Made by a program: the position numbers and the translations under genes. Below are positions 9,281 through 16,394 of a stretch of DNA of 35,382 nucleotides, in pieces (the first letter of the stretch is position 1; each line of letters begins with the position of its first letter). This DNA comes from Chloroflexota bacterium (GTDB taxonomy: Bacteria > Chloroflexota > Dehalococcoidia > Bin125): contig JAPPNI010000008.1 in assembly GCA_028873865.1 (NCBI GenBank), forward strand, positions 1 through 35,382, written 5' to 3'. The notes beneath the pieces were generated by a model. That model was given only the letters and a program-made list of their open reading frames with translations. It had not been told where the DNA came from and made no database searches.

Positions 9281-11752
9281 TTGGTCACTGAACAAACCGC
9301 TCCGGATCAGCCCACGCGTACCCTCGTCGAGGAGATGAGTTCGTCCTATCTCGATTACGCGATGAGCGTAATCGTCTCGCGCGCCCTACCGGATGTGCGC
9401 GATGGGCTCAAGCCGGTCCAGCGGCGCATTCTCTATGCAATGGACGATCTCGGCATGCGGGCCAATCAGCCGCATCGTAAGTCCGCGCGTATCGTTGGTG
9501 AAGTTCTTGGTAAGTACCATCCACACTCGGACCAACCCGTATATGACGCGATGGTACGTATGGCGCAGGACTTCTCCTTGCGTCATATGTTGGTTGACGG
9601 TCAGGGCAACTTCGGTTCTATTGATAACGATCCGCCCGCCGCCATGCGTTATACGGAAGCGCGGTTGTCGCGTATCGCCGAAGAGATGCTGGCCGACCTC
9701 GACAAGAACACGGTCGACTTCGCGCCCAACTTCGACGAGTCGCTCAATGAGCCGACCGTGCTCCCGGCCCGGGCGCCCAACCTGCTGCTCAACGGCGCGA
9801 CCGGCATCGCCGTCGCGATGGCCTGCGACATTCCGCCCCACAACCTGGCCGAGCTCGGCGGCGCGGTCAAGACGATTCTCGACAACGAGAATGCCACGCT
9901 CGACGACGTACTCCAGCACATTCAGGGGCCGGACTTCCCCACGGCCGGCAGCATCTTCGCCGGCGAGGACCGCGAAGACCTGCGCCGGCTCTACGGAACC
10001 GGTCGCGGTGGCTTCACCGTTCGCGCGCAACAGCACCTCGAGGAGACGACCACCGGCAACCGCGTCCAGATCGTCTTCACCGAGATTCCCTACCAGACCA
10101 ACAAGGTCAGGATCATCGAGCAGATCGCCGCGCAGGTGCGCGACAAGAAGATCGAGGGCATCCGCGACCTGCGCGACGAGTCCGACCGCCACGGCATGCG
10201 GCTGGTGGTCGAGCTGACCCGCGACGGCCACTATCAGACCATCCTCGCCCAGTTGTACAAGTCGACCGCGCTTCAGGCGCAGTACAGCGGCAACTTCGTC
10301 GCGCTCGTCGACAGCCGCCCGCGCACGCTGACCCTTTACCAACTGCTGCGCGAGTTCGTTCGCCACCGGCGCGACATCATCACCCGGCGGACCGAGTTTG
10401 ACCTGGAGAAGGCCCGCGACCGGCATCACATCGTCGAGGGTTTGCTCAAGGCGATCGACAACATCGACGCGATTATCGCCGCGATTCGGGCCGCCGAATC
10501 GGCCGAGGCGGCCCGCGACCGGCTGCAGGAAGACCCGTTCGACCTCTCCCAGCGCCAGGCCCAGGCCGTGCTGGAGATGCAGCTCCGGCGCCTGGCGCAG
10601 CTGGAGCGCACGAAGCTGGAGGAGGAATTCCAGGAGCTGACCGAGACGATCGAGTACCTCGAGGGTCTGCTCGCCGACGAGAAGAAGATCGACGGCCTGA
10701 TCGCCGAGGACATGGACGAACTGGTCGAGACCTACGGCGAGGATCGCAGGACCCGCGTGATCGAGCGTTCGGTCGACAACTTCAGTCCGGCCGACCTCGT
10801 GCCGCACCAGTCGTCCGTGGTCACGCTGACCCGCCACGGCTACATCAAGCGGCAGCCCGTCGACGCATTCCGCTCGCAGCGCCGCGGCGGCAAGGGCGTC
10901 AAGGGCATCGAGCGCAAGAACGGCACCACATCGGTCGAGGCGCCGCATCGACTGATCGCCTGCGACACCCACGACCACCTGCTCATGTTCACCTCAAGGG
11001 GTCGCGTCTACGGTCTCCAGGCCCACGAAGTCGAGGCCCGCTCGCGAGAGTGGCGGGGACTGCCCGTCCGCAATGTGGTCGACCTGAACAACGACGAGCA
11101 GGTCACCACGATCATTCCGGTTGAGTCGTTCGAGGACGACTACATCATCCTCGGCACCAAGCGTGGTGAAGTGAAGAAGACTCGGCTCTCGAACTTCCAG
11201 CGAGTGCGGCGAAGCGGACTGCAGGCATTCAATCTCGACGATGACGACGAGCTGGTCGAAGCCGCGTTCGCCCATGCGGGTGACGACGTCATCGTCGCCA
11301 CTCGATCCGGACAGGTCACCCGCTTCTCGGTCGACAAGCTGCGCGAGGCGTCAAGGATCTCGGGCGGCGTGCGAGGCATCGTCGTTCCCCACGGCGACGA
11401 GATGATCGGTCTTCAATCCATCCATGAAGACACGGAAGTCCTCACGGTGACAGCCGGTGGGTTCGGCAAGCGGACGTCCGAGACAGAGTACGCATCGAAG
11501 GGTCGCGGGATTAAGGGCAATGTCGGTCACAGGGTGACCGATGAGACTGGACCTCTGGTCGGCATGGCAGTGGTCCGCGGAGACGAGGAGTTGGTCGTCA
11601 TCTCCGCCGGAGGCAAGATCCTGCGCACCGAAATCCAGCAAATCCGTCAGGTCGGCCGCTCCTCCAAGGGAGTCAAGGTGATGTCCTCCGAAGAAGGAAT
11701 CGCCGCCATCGCCGTCGTCGACACCAGCCGAGAGTTCGGCCAGCGGACATAG
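9281..11752 (+). CDS. gyrA: DNA gyrase subunit A
   Basis: GyrA cuts and rejoins DNA during ATP-driven negative supercoiling with GyrB. The 823-residue product starts at TTG 9281, supported by GGAG 7 bases upstream and by conserved sequence from [20 protein letters not shown]. The catalytic Tyr is Y124 in AMRYTEARL. The GyrA box QRRGGKG at 533-539 distinguishes it from topoisomerase IV, and the C-terminal beta-pinwheel repeats follow. The quinolone-resistance region reads [13 protein letters not shown] in place of the common HPHGDSAVYD, so positions equal to E. coli G81, S83 and A84 are S83, Q85 and P86, while the D87 equivalent (D89) is kept. Codon use in about 9470-9670 (CGT, GTT, GGT, GTA, TTG) differs from the rest of the gene. 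No gyrB is nearby. Confidence 0.97.
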   Translation: MVTEQTAPDQPTRTLVEEMSSSYLDYAMSVIVSRALPDVRDGLKPVQRRILYAMDDLGMRANQPHRKSARIVGEVLGKYHPHSDQPVYDAMVRMAQDFSLRHMLVDGQGNFGSIDNDPPAAMRYTEARLSRIAEEMLADLDKNTVDFAPNFDESLNEPTVLPARAPNLLLNGATGIAVAMACDIPPHNLAELGGAVKTILDNENATLDDVLQHIQGPDFPTAGSIFAGEDREDLRRLYGTGRGGFTVRAQQHLEETTTGNRVQIVFTEIPYQTNKVRIIEQIAAQVRDKKIEGIRDLRDESDRHGMRLVVELTRDGHYQTILAQLYKSTALQAQYSGNFVALVDSRPRTLTLYQLLREFVRHRRDIITRRTEFDLEKARDRHHIVEGLLKAIDNIDAIIAAIRAAESAEAARDRLQEDPFDLSQRQAQAVLEMQLRRLAQLERTKLEEEFQELTETIEYLEGLLADEKKIDGLIAEDMDELVETYGEDRRTRVIERSVDNFSPADLVPHQSSVVTLTRHGYIKRQPVDAFRSQRRGGKGVKGIERKNGTTSVEAPHRLIACDTHDHLLMFTSRGRVYGLQAHEVEARSREWRGLPVRNVVDLNNDEQVTTIIPVESFEDDYIILGTKRGEVKKTRLSNFQRVRRSGLQAFNLDDDDELVEAAFAHAGDDVIVATRSGQVTRFSVDKLREASRISGGVRGIVVPHGDEMIGLQSIHEDTEVLTVTAGGFGKRTSETEYASKGRGIKGNVGHRVTDETGPLVGMAVVRGDEELVVISAGGKILRTEIQQIRQVGRSSKGVKVMSSEEGIAAIAVVDTSREFGQRT

Positions 11753-11801
11753 CCGCTCCCCCGTCCTCACTTCGCCAACTGTCGCTTCCGATACCCTCTC
11801 G

Positions 11802-11841
11802 CGATCATATCTGCTTCCGTACATCAGTGCGTATATGATCG
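11802..11841. repeat. 9-bp perfect inverted repeat
   Basis: CGATCATAT (11802-11810) and ATATGATCG (11833-11841) are exact reverse complements separated by 22 bases. The right arm contains TATGAT, a good -10 box. The arrangement resembles a dyad operator overlapping a promoter more than a terminator because no T-run follows. Confidence 0.6.
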
Positions 11842-11882
11842 ACTCTGTCAGATAACGAGTTGCCCGTCCGAAGGAACCGATC

Positions 11883-12131
11883 ATGACCGCTCCGACCATC
11901 TGGACTCTTCGAGAATCTCCCGCCCTCACCCGGACTGACACTCACAAAATCGATAGAAATCTGGACAGATCCGGACAAATCTGGACAATTCCGGACACCA
12001 AACGCCCGTATCTCCAGCCCACAGCGCCAGTTCCTCCAGATCAAGCCCGAATTTCCCCAACGCCATGCCCCTCCCGCCTCAGCGGCGAACAGATCGGACG
12101 CGTCGACGCCGTCCGCTACCATCCCCTTTGA
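11883..12131 (+). CDS. Possible small ORF, 82 residues, unrecognised
   Basis: An ATG with a good ribosome site (GAAGGA, 8 bases upstream) opens 82 codons ending in TGA. The protein is rich in Pro, Thr and Arg, has no membrane segment or recognisable domain, and runs through the 10-bp repeat array, which cannot be a peptide repeat because its period is not a multiple of three. The ribosome site and upstream TATGAT box argue for expression; the composition argues against. I rate it as doubtful. Confidence 0.25.
   Translation: MTAPTIWTLRESPALTRTDTHKIDRNLDRSGQIWTIPDTKRPYLQPTAPVPPDQARISPTPCPSRLSGEQIGRVDAVRYHPL
11961..12000. repeat. Four tandem 10-bp repeats, consensus CYGGACARWT
   Basis: Four copies follow without gaps: CTGGACAGAT, CCGGACAAAT, CTGGACAATT, CCGGACACCA. 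The core GGACA recurs every 10 bases, one DNA helical turn, with T and C alternating at the second position so that a 20-bp unit is also duplicated. Such phasing is typical of cooperative binding on one face of DNA. The array is about 170 bases upstream of the monooxygenase gene. Confidence 0.8.
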
Positions 12132-12168
12132 ACCAGCCCCAACCTCCTTGTGAGTGAGGACGAACGCC

Positions 12169-13311
12169 ATGAAATTCGGCATCTTCTACGAAATCTCCGT
12201 TCCCCGACCCTGGGAGAACGACATCGAGCATGAGGTCTATCACCGCTGCCTTGAGCAGGTTCGGGTCGCCGACGAAATCGGATTCCACTCGGTCTGGGCG
12301 GTCGAGCATCACTTCCTCGAGGAGTACTCGCACTGCTCCGCGCCGGAACTGTTCCTGACCGCCTGCGCGATGCAGACCAAGCAGATCCGCGTCGGCCACG
12401 GGATCGTCGTCTGCGTGCCGCAGTTCAACCACCCGATCCGCGCCGCCGAGCGCGCCGCGGTGCTCGACATCCTCTCCGACGGACGCCTCGAGTTCGGCAC
12501 CGGCCGCTCGGCCACCTGGACCGAGCTCGGCGGCATGGACGCCAATCCGGATGAGACCAAGGAAACCTGGGACGAGTACACCCGCACGATCCCGCAGATG
12601 TGGACCAACGAGCGCTACGGCTACGAAGGCCGCGCCTTCCGGATGCCGACTCGCGCCGTGCTGCCCAAGCCCTACCAGAAGCCGCATCCGCCGATGTGGG
12701 TCGCCGTTTCCTCGCCCGGCACCGAGATCGACGCCGCCGAGCGCGGCATGGGCTCGCTCGGCCTGACCTTCGGCGGCTTCGCCGAGCAAGAGGAGAAAGT
12801 TGACCGCTACCGCAGCCGCATCCGCGACTGTGAGCCCGCCGGCCTGTTCGTCAACGAACGCGTCGCCACCGTCAACTTCCTCTACTGCCACCCCGACAAC
12901 GAGACGGGCATCAAGACCGGCAGCCGCCTGACCGGTTCCTTCGGCTACCTCGCCGCACAGCTTCTGCCGGTCCGCGAAGTACACCCGACGCGCAGCTACC
13001 CCAACCCCGGCCTGCTTGCCGCGACACGTCAGCAGGCAGCGCAGAACCCCGGCGAGGGCGTATCCGCGCCCGAGGGCGTCTGCATCGGCAACCCCGACCG
13101 GTTGGTCGAAGAGATCAAGAAGTGGGAATCCTGCGGCGTCGATCAGATCAACTTCCTGCTCAACGCGCTGGAAACGATCCCGCAGGAGGAGGTGCTCGAC
13201 AGCCTGCGCCTGTTCGGCGAGGAGGTCATGCCGCACTTCGTCGACGACCAGCCGGCGACCACATCGGAGCCGCGTGAGCTCGCCGCGACAGCCGCCGCCG
13301 GCGGAGACTAG
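12169..13311 (+). CDS. LLM-class (luciferase-like) flavin-dependent monooxygenase
   Basis: The 380-residue protein is a TIM-barrel monooxygenase of the bacterial luciferase superfamily, using reduced flavin and O2. Seen: MKFGIFYEISVPRPW, GFHSVWAVEHHFLEEYSHCSAPELFL, VGHGIVVCVPQFNHPIRAAERAAVLDILSDGRLEFGTGRS (family core), PPMWVAVSSP, and GNPDRLVEEIKKWESCGVDQI. Substrate unknown. I chose ATG 12169 because GAGGA lies 8 bases upstream; GTG 12154 would add five residues and has no site. The Ala-rich C-terminal tail (about 20 residues) is poorly conserved. It heads a three-gene group with the decarboxylase-fold and dehalogenase-like genes, spaced 48 and 16 bases. Confidence 0.93.
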   Translation: MKFGIFYEISVPRPWENDIEHEVYHRCLEQVRVADEIGFHSVWAVEHHFLEEYSHCSAPELFLTACAMQTKQIRVGHGIVVCVPQFNHPIRAAERAAVLDILSDGRLEFGTGRSATWTELGGMDANPDETKETWDEYTRTIPQMWTNERYGYEGRAFRMPTRAVLPKPYQKPHPPMWVAVSSPGTEIDAAERGMGSLGLTFGGFAEQEEKVDRYRSRIRDCEPAGLFVNERVATVNFLYCHPDNETGIKTGSRLTGSFGYLAAQLLPVREVHPTRSYPNPGLLAATRQQAAQNPGEGVSAPEGVCIGNPDRLVEEIKKWESCGVDQINFLLNALETIPQEEVLDSLRLFGEEVMPHFVDDQPATTSEPRELAATAAAGGD

Positions 13312-13359
13312 CCCCGCCGACTCAATCGCGGGACGACACGTTGCAACGAAAGGCCGCCA

Positions 13360-14109
13360 ATGCCAATCAATGGCAATGCCGACCCAGCCCAGCTAACCCG
13401 GTACGCGCCGACGATGGCGAGCCTCGACACCGAGGCGCTCACGTTGCCGGACGTCAAGGTGCTCCAGGTCATCTACGAGATCGACGACTCGGTGATGGCG
13501 GAGTTGATTCCACCGGCGCTGCATCCGACGATTCCGCCCACGATGCACGTCATCGGGATGCGGGCCGAGGATGGTCCGCTTGGTCCGTTTACGATCGCCA
13601 TCGTCCGAGTCGGCTGCCGCGCCGCGGTCCGACCGCGCGGGTTGCCGACTCGCGCCGTCTGCACCGAAGGCGAAGCGGCCACAGCTCTGGAAGAGCGCTG
13701 GGGCTTCCCGATCACCGTCGGCGAGCCGGTCCTGCGGGAGCGCTACGACCGCCAGTCGATCGAGGTCAATGACGGCAATGTCACCGTGCTCTCGGCCCAG
13801 CTGATTGACCCCGTGCCGATCGGCAACGGAGACCTGCTGTACACGGCAGGAATGCACATCGCCAACGTGGAGCGCGACGGCGAGATGAAGCCCTGGCTGG
13901 TCCAGGTCGATCCGGAGTTCGAGGTCAGCCGTGCCGACCGCGGCAGCGCGCAGATCGACGCCTTCGACAGCGGCTTCTGGGATGCGCCGGAGCTGCGTCC
14001 CGTGTACCCGATCGTGGCCAGCTACACCACGGCCAATATCACCCTGCCCCGGATCCGCTACATCTGCGACCCGCTGCAGCCGGCGATCAGCGGCACCGTC
14101 GCCCTCTAA
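13360..14109 (+). CDS. Acetoacetate decarboxylase-fold protein lacking the Schiff-base lysine
   Basis: The 249-residue product resembles the acetoacetate decarboxylase superfamily: the early IPPALHPTIPPTMHVIGMRA, GPFTIAIVRVGCR, TEGEAATALEERWGFP, and a late YTTANITLPRIRYICDP. In true acetoacetate decarboxylase the WGYPKK motif carries the lysine that forms a Schiff base; here the same stretch is WGFPIT (114-119), so both lysines are absent. It is therefore unlikely to decarboxylate acetoacetate; superfamily members without this lysine include hydratase- or aldolase-like enzymes. Membership is my reading from motifs, not a search. It lies between a monooxygenase and a dehalogenase-type hydrolase and ends 16 bases before the latter. 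Confidence 0.65.
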   Translation: MPINGNADPAQLTRYAPTMASLDTEALTLPDVKVLQVIYEIDDSVMAELIPPALHPTIPPTMHVIGMRAEDGPLGPFTIAIVRVGCRAAVRPRGLPTRAVCTEGEAATALEERWGFPITVGEPVLRERYDRQSIEVNDGNVTVLSAQLIDPVPIGNGDLLYTAGMHIANVERDGEMKPWLVQVDPEFEVSRADRGSAQIDAFDSGFWDAPELRPVYPIVASYTTANITLPRIRYICDPLQPAISGTVAL

Positions 14110-14125
14110 CGAGCAGGAAGTATCG

Positions 14126-15016
14126 ATGCCCGACACCGAGACCCTGTTTCCCGGATTCCGCGAGCATAAAACCGGGCCCATCTTCGCCCGCGTGGGCGGA
14201 GACGGATCGCCGCTGTTGCTACTCCACGGCTACCCACAGACCGGCGCCATGTGGCACAAGATCGCGCCGGGACTGGCGGAAGAGCACACCGTGGTCGTCG
14301 CCGACCTGCTTGGCTACGGCGCCAGCGATTCACCCCCTGGAGACGGCGGCGGCGAGGCATACTCGAAGCGGGCGATGGCGCGCTACATGGTTGATCTGAT
14401 GGCCGACCTCGGCTTCGACACCTTTTCGCTGGCCGGTCACGACCGCGGCGGACGTGTTTCTTACCGTCTCGCCCTGGATCATCCGGAACGCGTCCAGCGA
14501 CTGTCACTGCTGGACATCATTCCCACAGCCGAGCAGTTTGAGCAGATGGGAATCGCCGGCGGCCTGGGCGGATTCCACTGGTACTTCCTCGCCCAGCCGG
14601 CGCCGCTGCCCGAGACCCTGATCAACGGTGCGCCCGAATTCTTCCTCAAGCGGATGCTCGGCTCGTGGGCCGGCGAGGACGATCAGACCGTCTTCACCGA
14701 GGCCGCGATGGCCGAATACCTGGCCGCCGCCAACGATCCGGAGACCGTCCGCAGTTGGTGCGACGATTATCGCTCGGGAGCCCGTTTCGACCTCCGCCTC
14801 GACCGAGCTGATCGCTCGGAAGGGAAGCAGATCACCTGCCCGCTCTTCGTCATATGGGGCGCGGCGCGACAACCGAACCGTCGCGGCAGATTCATGGCGA
14901 CCTGGCACCGCTGGGCGACGAACGTCACCGGCGTCGGCCTGCCCTGCGGCCACTTCCTGCCAGAGGAACTGCCCAACGAGACCGAAGCCGCACTCAGACA
15001 ATTCTTCGCCGACTGA
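14126..15016 (+). CDS. Alpha/beta hydrolase, fluoroacetate (haloacetate) dehalogenase type
   Basis: The 296-residue protein carries the full active-site set known for fluoroacetate dehalogenase (Rhodopseudomonas RPA1163), at a constant offset of four: nucleophile D106 in GHDRGGRVSYRLALDHP, carboxylate-binding R107 and R110, acid D130 in LLDIIPT, halide-pocket H151 and W152 in FHWYFLAQPAPLPE, Y215 in CDDYRSG, and base H276 in LPCGHFLPEE. This family hydrolyses the carbon-halogen bond of haloacetates, including C-F, to glycolate. No signal peptide is seen, so it is cytoplasmic. ATG 14126 has GGAAG upstream and is preferred over a longer frame overlapping the previous gene. It closes a three-gene group. 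Confidence 0.88.
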   Translation: MPDTETLFPGFREHKTGPIFARVGGDGSPLLLLHGYPQTGAMWHKIAPGLAEEHTVVVADLLGYGASDSPPGDGGGEAYSKRAMARYMVDLMADLGFDTFSLAGHDRGGRVSYRLALDHPERVQRLSLLDIIPTAEQFEQMGIAGGLGGFHWYFLAQPAPLPETLINGAPEFFLKRMLGSWAGEDDQTVFTEAAMAEYLAAANDPETVRSWCDDYRSGARFDLRLDRADRSEGKQITCPLFVIWGAARQPNRRGRFMATWHRWATNVTGVGLPCGHFLPEELPNETEAALRQFFAD

Positions 15017-15017
15017 G

Positions 15018-15035
15018 CGAGCGCCAGTACGCTCG
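15018..15035 (+). terminator. Hairpin after the dehalogenase gene
   Basis: CGAGCG (15018-15023), loop CCAGTA and CGCTCG (15030-15035) form a perfect 6-bp stem starting just after the TGA stop. No T-run follows, so termination is uncertain; it may stabilise the 3' end. Confidence 0.35.
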
Positions 15036-15070
15036 TACCGAACCCATCCCAGCCCGGTTAGGAGCATCCG

Positions 15071-15661
15071 ATGGATCCCGTCACCACCTTCAGCGGCACC
15101 GGTTTGCCGCTCGACCGCGCCGACGTTGACACTGACCAGATCATTCCCGCGAAGTACCTCAAGCGGATCGAGCGCACCGGTTATGGTCCATTTGCCTTCG
15201 AAGCCTGGGCCAAAGACCCCGACTTCGTCACCAACCAACCGCAGTATGAGGGCGCCAGCGTGATGCTCGCAGGACCAAACTTCGGCTGCGGTTCCTCGCG
15301 CGAACACGCCGTCTGGGCGATTCAGGGGATGGGCGTCAGGGCGGTGATCGCACCCGGCTTCGCCGACATCTTCCGCAACAACTCAGCCAAGATGGGCCTG
15401 CTCACGATCCAGTTGCCGCAGCCGGACGTGGAGGAGCTGATGCGAATGGTCGAGGCGGAATCGAACACGCCGATCACGGTCAGCCTCGAAGACCAGACGG
15501 TCACGGCGCCGGGCGGCTGGGTGCGTTCGTTCGACATCGCGCCGTTCGTCAAGCATTGCCTGCTCAACGGCCTCGACGACATCTCGCTGACTCTTGAGCA
15601 CGACGACCTGATCTCGGATTACGAATCCAACCGTCCCGCGACCAAGCCGGTAACGGTCTAG
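15071..15661 (+). CDS. leuD: 3-isopropylmalate dehydratase small subunit
   Basis: LeuD forms the swivel domain of isopropylmalate isomerase with LeuC, converting 2- to 3-isopropylmalate in leucine synthesis. The 196-residue length is typical. Motifs: LPLDRADVDTDQIIPAKYLK, the substrate-recognition loop PNFGCGSSREHAVWAI, VIAPGFADIFRNNSAKMGLL. TTAGGAGC lies before the ATG. The partner leuC is 16 kb away on the other strand, while leuB follows on the same strand after two small Cys-motif genes. Confidence 0.96.
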   Translation: MDPVTTFSGTGLPLDRADVDTDQIIPAKYLKRIERTGYGPFAFEAWAKDPDFVTNQPQYEGASVMLAGPNFGCGSSREHAVWAIQGMGVRAVIAPGFADIFRNNSAKMGLLTIQLPQPDVEELMRMVEAESNTPITVSLEDQTVTAPGGWVRSFDIAPFVKHCLLNGLDDISLTLEHDDLISDYESNRPATKPVTV

Positions 15662-15838
15662 TTCAGCCCGTGGTCCAGGCATTTCAGAAGCTGAGCCCCA
15701 GAACGTCTTGATTCGCTCAGCGACGAAGGCGTCGCTAAGAAACTGATCGTCGTCCTGACGAAAGTCTGGCGCTGACTCCGCTCCATCCTCCCTATCCTGT
15801 TTCCAATCAAGAACCAGGCCTGCGGGACAGAAGCACAC
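15662..15838 (+). other. leuD 3' region with hairpin and promoter-like TCCCTATCCT
   Basis: AGCGACG (15719-15725), loop AAGG, and CGTCGCT (15730-15736) form a perfect 7-bp stem. Downstream, TCCCTATCCT at 15789-15798 is identical to a 10-mer upstream of the amidohydrolase (34903-34912); TATCCT is an acceptable -10 box and would start the first small Cys-motif transcript about 35 bases before its ATG. Confidence 0.4.
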
Positions 15839-15997
15839 ATGCCCAAGCATCCACGGCCAACCATCGGCGACACCATCACGAACCTGCGCCGGTCGATCGG
15901 GAGGCGTCACGCCATCTACGGGTTGATCAAGAACAACCTGATCAAGATGCGGAACGTCGACAACTGCTGTGGCAACTACGGGGATCCGGGCTGTTGA
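15839..15997 (+). CDS. Small Cys-motif peptide 1 (ends CCGNYGDPGC), possible TGA read-through
   Basis: A 52-residue basic peptide ending in NCCGNYGDPGC followed by TGA (15995-15997). It is a paralogue of the peptide at 16203: the N-termini align as MxKxPxPxxxDxIxNLR, the middles diverge, and the C-termini share CCGxYGxPGC. At shared residues several codons differ only synonymously (P5, P7, I13, N15, Cys, Gly), which shows selection on protein. I do not recognise the family; three Cys suggest metal or thiol chemistry. The frame continues open after the TGA for 33 codons to 16099, with a His-rich tail, and a hairpin lies 13 bases after the TGA, so read-through or selenocysteine insertion is possible. 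A weak GGGA lies upstream of the ATG. Confidence 0.65.
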   Translation: MPKHPRPTIGDTITNLRRSIGRRHAIYGLIKNNLIKMRNVDNCCGNYGDPGC

Positions 15998-16010
15998 GTC
16001 TCCGGAGAGC

Positions 16011-16027
16011 GCGCTCGGGCCGAGCGC
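16011..16027 (+). promoter_or_regulatory. Conserved hairpin after TGA of Cys-motif gene 1 (SECIS-like or 3' end)
   Basis: GCGCTC, loop GGGCC, GAGCGC: a 6-bp stem starting 14 bases after the TGA. The same stem with loop CGGGT follows gene 2 at the same distance. The loop lies about 20 bases from the TGA, inside the range known for bacterial selenocysteine insertion elements. No T-run follows, which weakens a terminator reading. Confidence 0.45.
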
Positions 16028-16099
16028 ATGGAGTCAGAAGACCATGACCATCACCACAATCACCACCACGATCATGGTCACGGCCATGATCATCGCTGA
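16028..16099 (+). CDS. Histidine-rich coding stretch, in frame with Cys-motif gene 1
   Basis: From ATG 16028 to TGA 16097-16099 the frame encodes 23 residues, 11 of them His, mixed with Asp and Gly, as in zinc-, nickel- or copper-binding tails. There is no ribosome site; the ATG abuts the hairpin. It is in the same frame as the Cys-motif gene upstream, with only that gene's TGA between, so it is better explained as its C-terminal extension after read-through than as an independent gene. A chance CAT/CAC-rich repeat is the alternative. Confidence 0.35.
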   Translation: MESEDHDHHHNHHHDHGHGHDHR

Positions 16100-16202
16100 T
16101 TCGTGATTGGCGCTACTGAGCTGAGCGCTGAAGATTGGCCGCGATGAAGGCTCAGAATTCTCAGTATTCCGCGGTTGAGTAGAAGCGACTGAGAGAGATC
16201 TG

Positions 16203-16364
16203 ATGTGCAAGCCCCCGACACCCTCCTTCCAGGACGCGATTGCGAATCTGCGCGCCGACGGTCGCCAAGGCCTGGGCCTGGTCACCGGCGTGCTCGCCAT
16301 TTGGTGGAATAGGCTGACGGAGCGACAGACTTGCTGCGGCGACTACGGAGCGCCGGGCTGTTGA
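16203..16364 (+). CDS. Small Cys-motif peptide 2 (ends CCGDYGAPGC), possible TGA read-through
   Basis: A 53-residue peptide, paralogue of that at 15839, ending in TCCGDYGAPGC and TGA (16362-16364). The N-terminus MCKPPTPSFQDAIANLR shares M, K, P, P, D, I and NLR with copy 1; the middle has a short hydrophobic stretch (GLVTGVLAIWW) that copy 1 lacks. GAGAGAG a few bases before the ATG is a good ribosome site. After the TGA the frame stays open for 14 codons (VSPERAPGERPTDD) to TAG 16407-16409, resembling VSGERARAER after copy 1. leuB begins 12 bases after that TAG, so the two are probably co-transcribed. Function unknown. Confidence 0.7.
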   Translation: MCKPPTPSFQDAIANLRADGRQGLGLVTGVLAIWWNRLTERQTCCGDYGAPGC

Positions 16365-16377
16365 GTCTCCCCCGAAC

Positions 16378-16394
16378 GCGCTCCGGGTGAGCGC
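16378..16394 (+). promoter_or_regulatory. Conserved hairpin after TGA of Cys-motif gene 2
   Basis: GCGCTC, loop CGGGT, GAGCGC, with the stem starting 14 bases after the TGA exactly as in copy 1. Stem bases are identical and loop bases differ, so the structure or its sequence is kept. It lies only 28 bases before leuB, an unlikely place for a strong terminator. Confidence 0.45.

Larger units (their letters stand above)
11753..12168. other. 416-base intergenic region between gyrA and the monooxygenase
   Basis: This gap holds a 9-bp perfect inverted repeat (11802-11841), a TATGAT box (11834-11839), a weak open frame from 11883 and a tandem 10-bp repeat (11961-12000). No rho-independent terminator with a T-run is visible after gyrA. 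Pyrimidine-rich stretches are common and base composition is somewhat lower in GC than the flanking genes. Confidence 0.7.

Noticed and set aside
9281..11752. Topoisomerase IV subunit ParC as an alternative for gyrA.
   Set aside because: The GyrA box QRRGGKG at residues 533-539 is specific to gyrase.
13931..14125. An upstream extension of the dehalogenase gene overlapping the previous gene.
   Set aside because: It would add 65 Arg/Pro/Ser-rich residues without homology; ATG 14126 gives the family length.
16034..16300. An 88-codon minus-strand frame with a hydrophobic C-terminus across the His-rich stretch.
   Set aside because: The hydrophobic Val/Met run is only the reverse reading of CAT/CAC codons, and the plus strand has better coding evidence in the paralogous peptides.
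16011..16394. The two hairpins as ordinary rho-independent terminators.
   Set aside because: Neither is followed by a T-run, and the second lies 28 bases before leuB; the terminator reading is not excluded but is not favoured.
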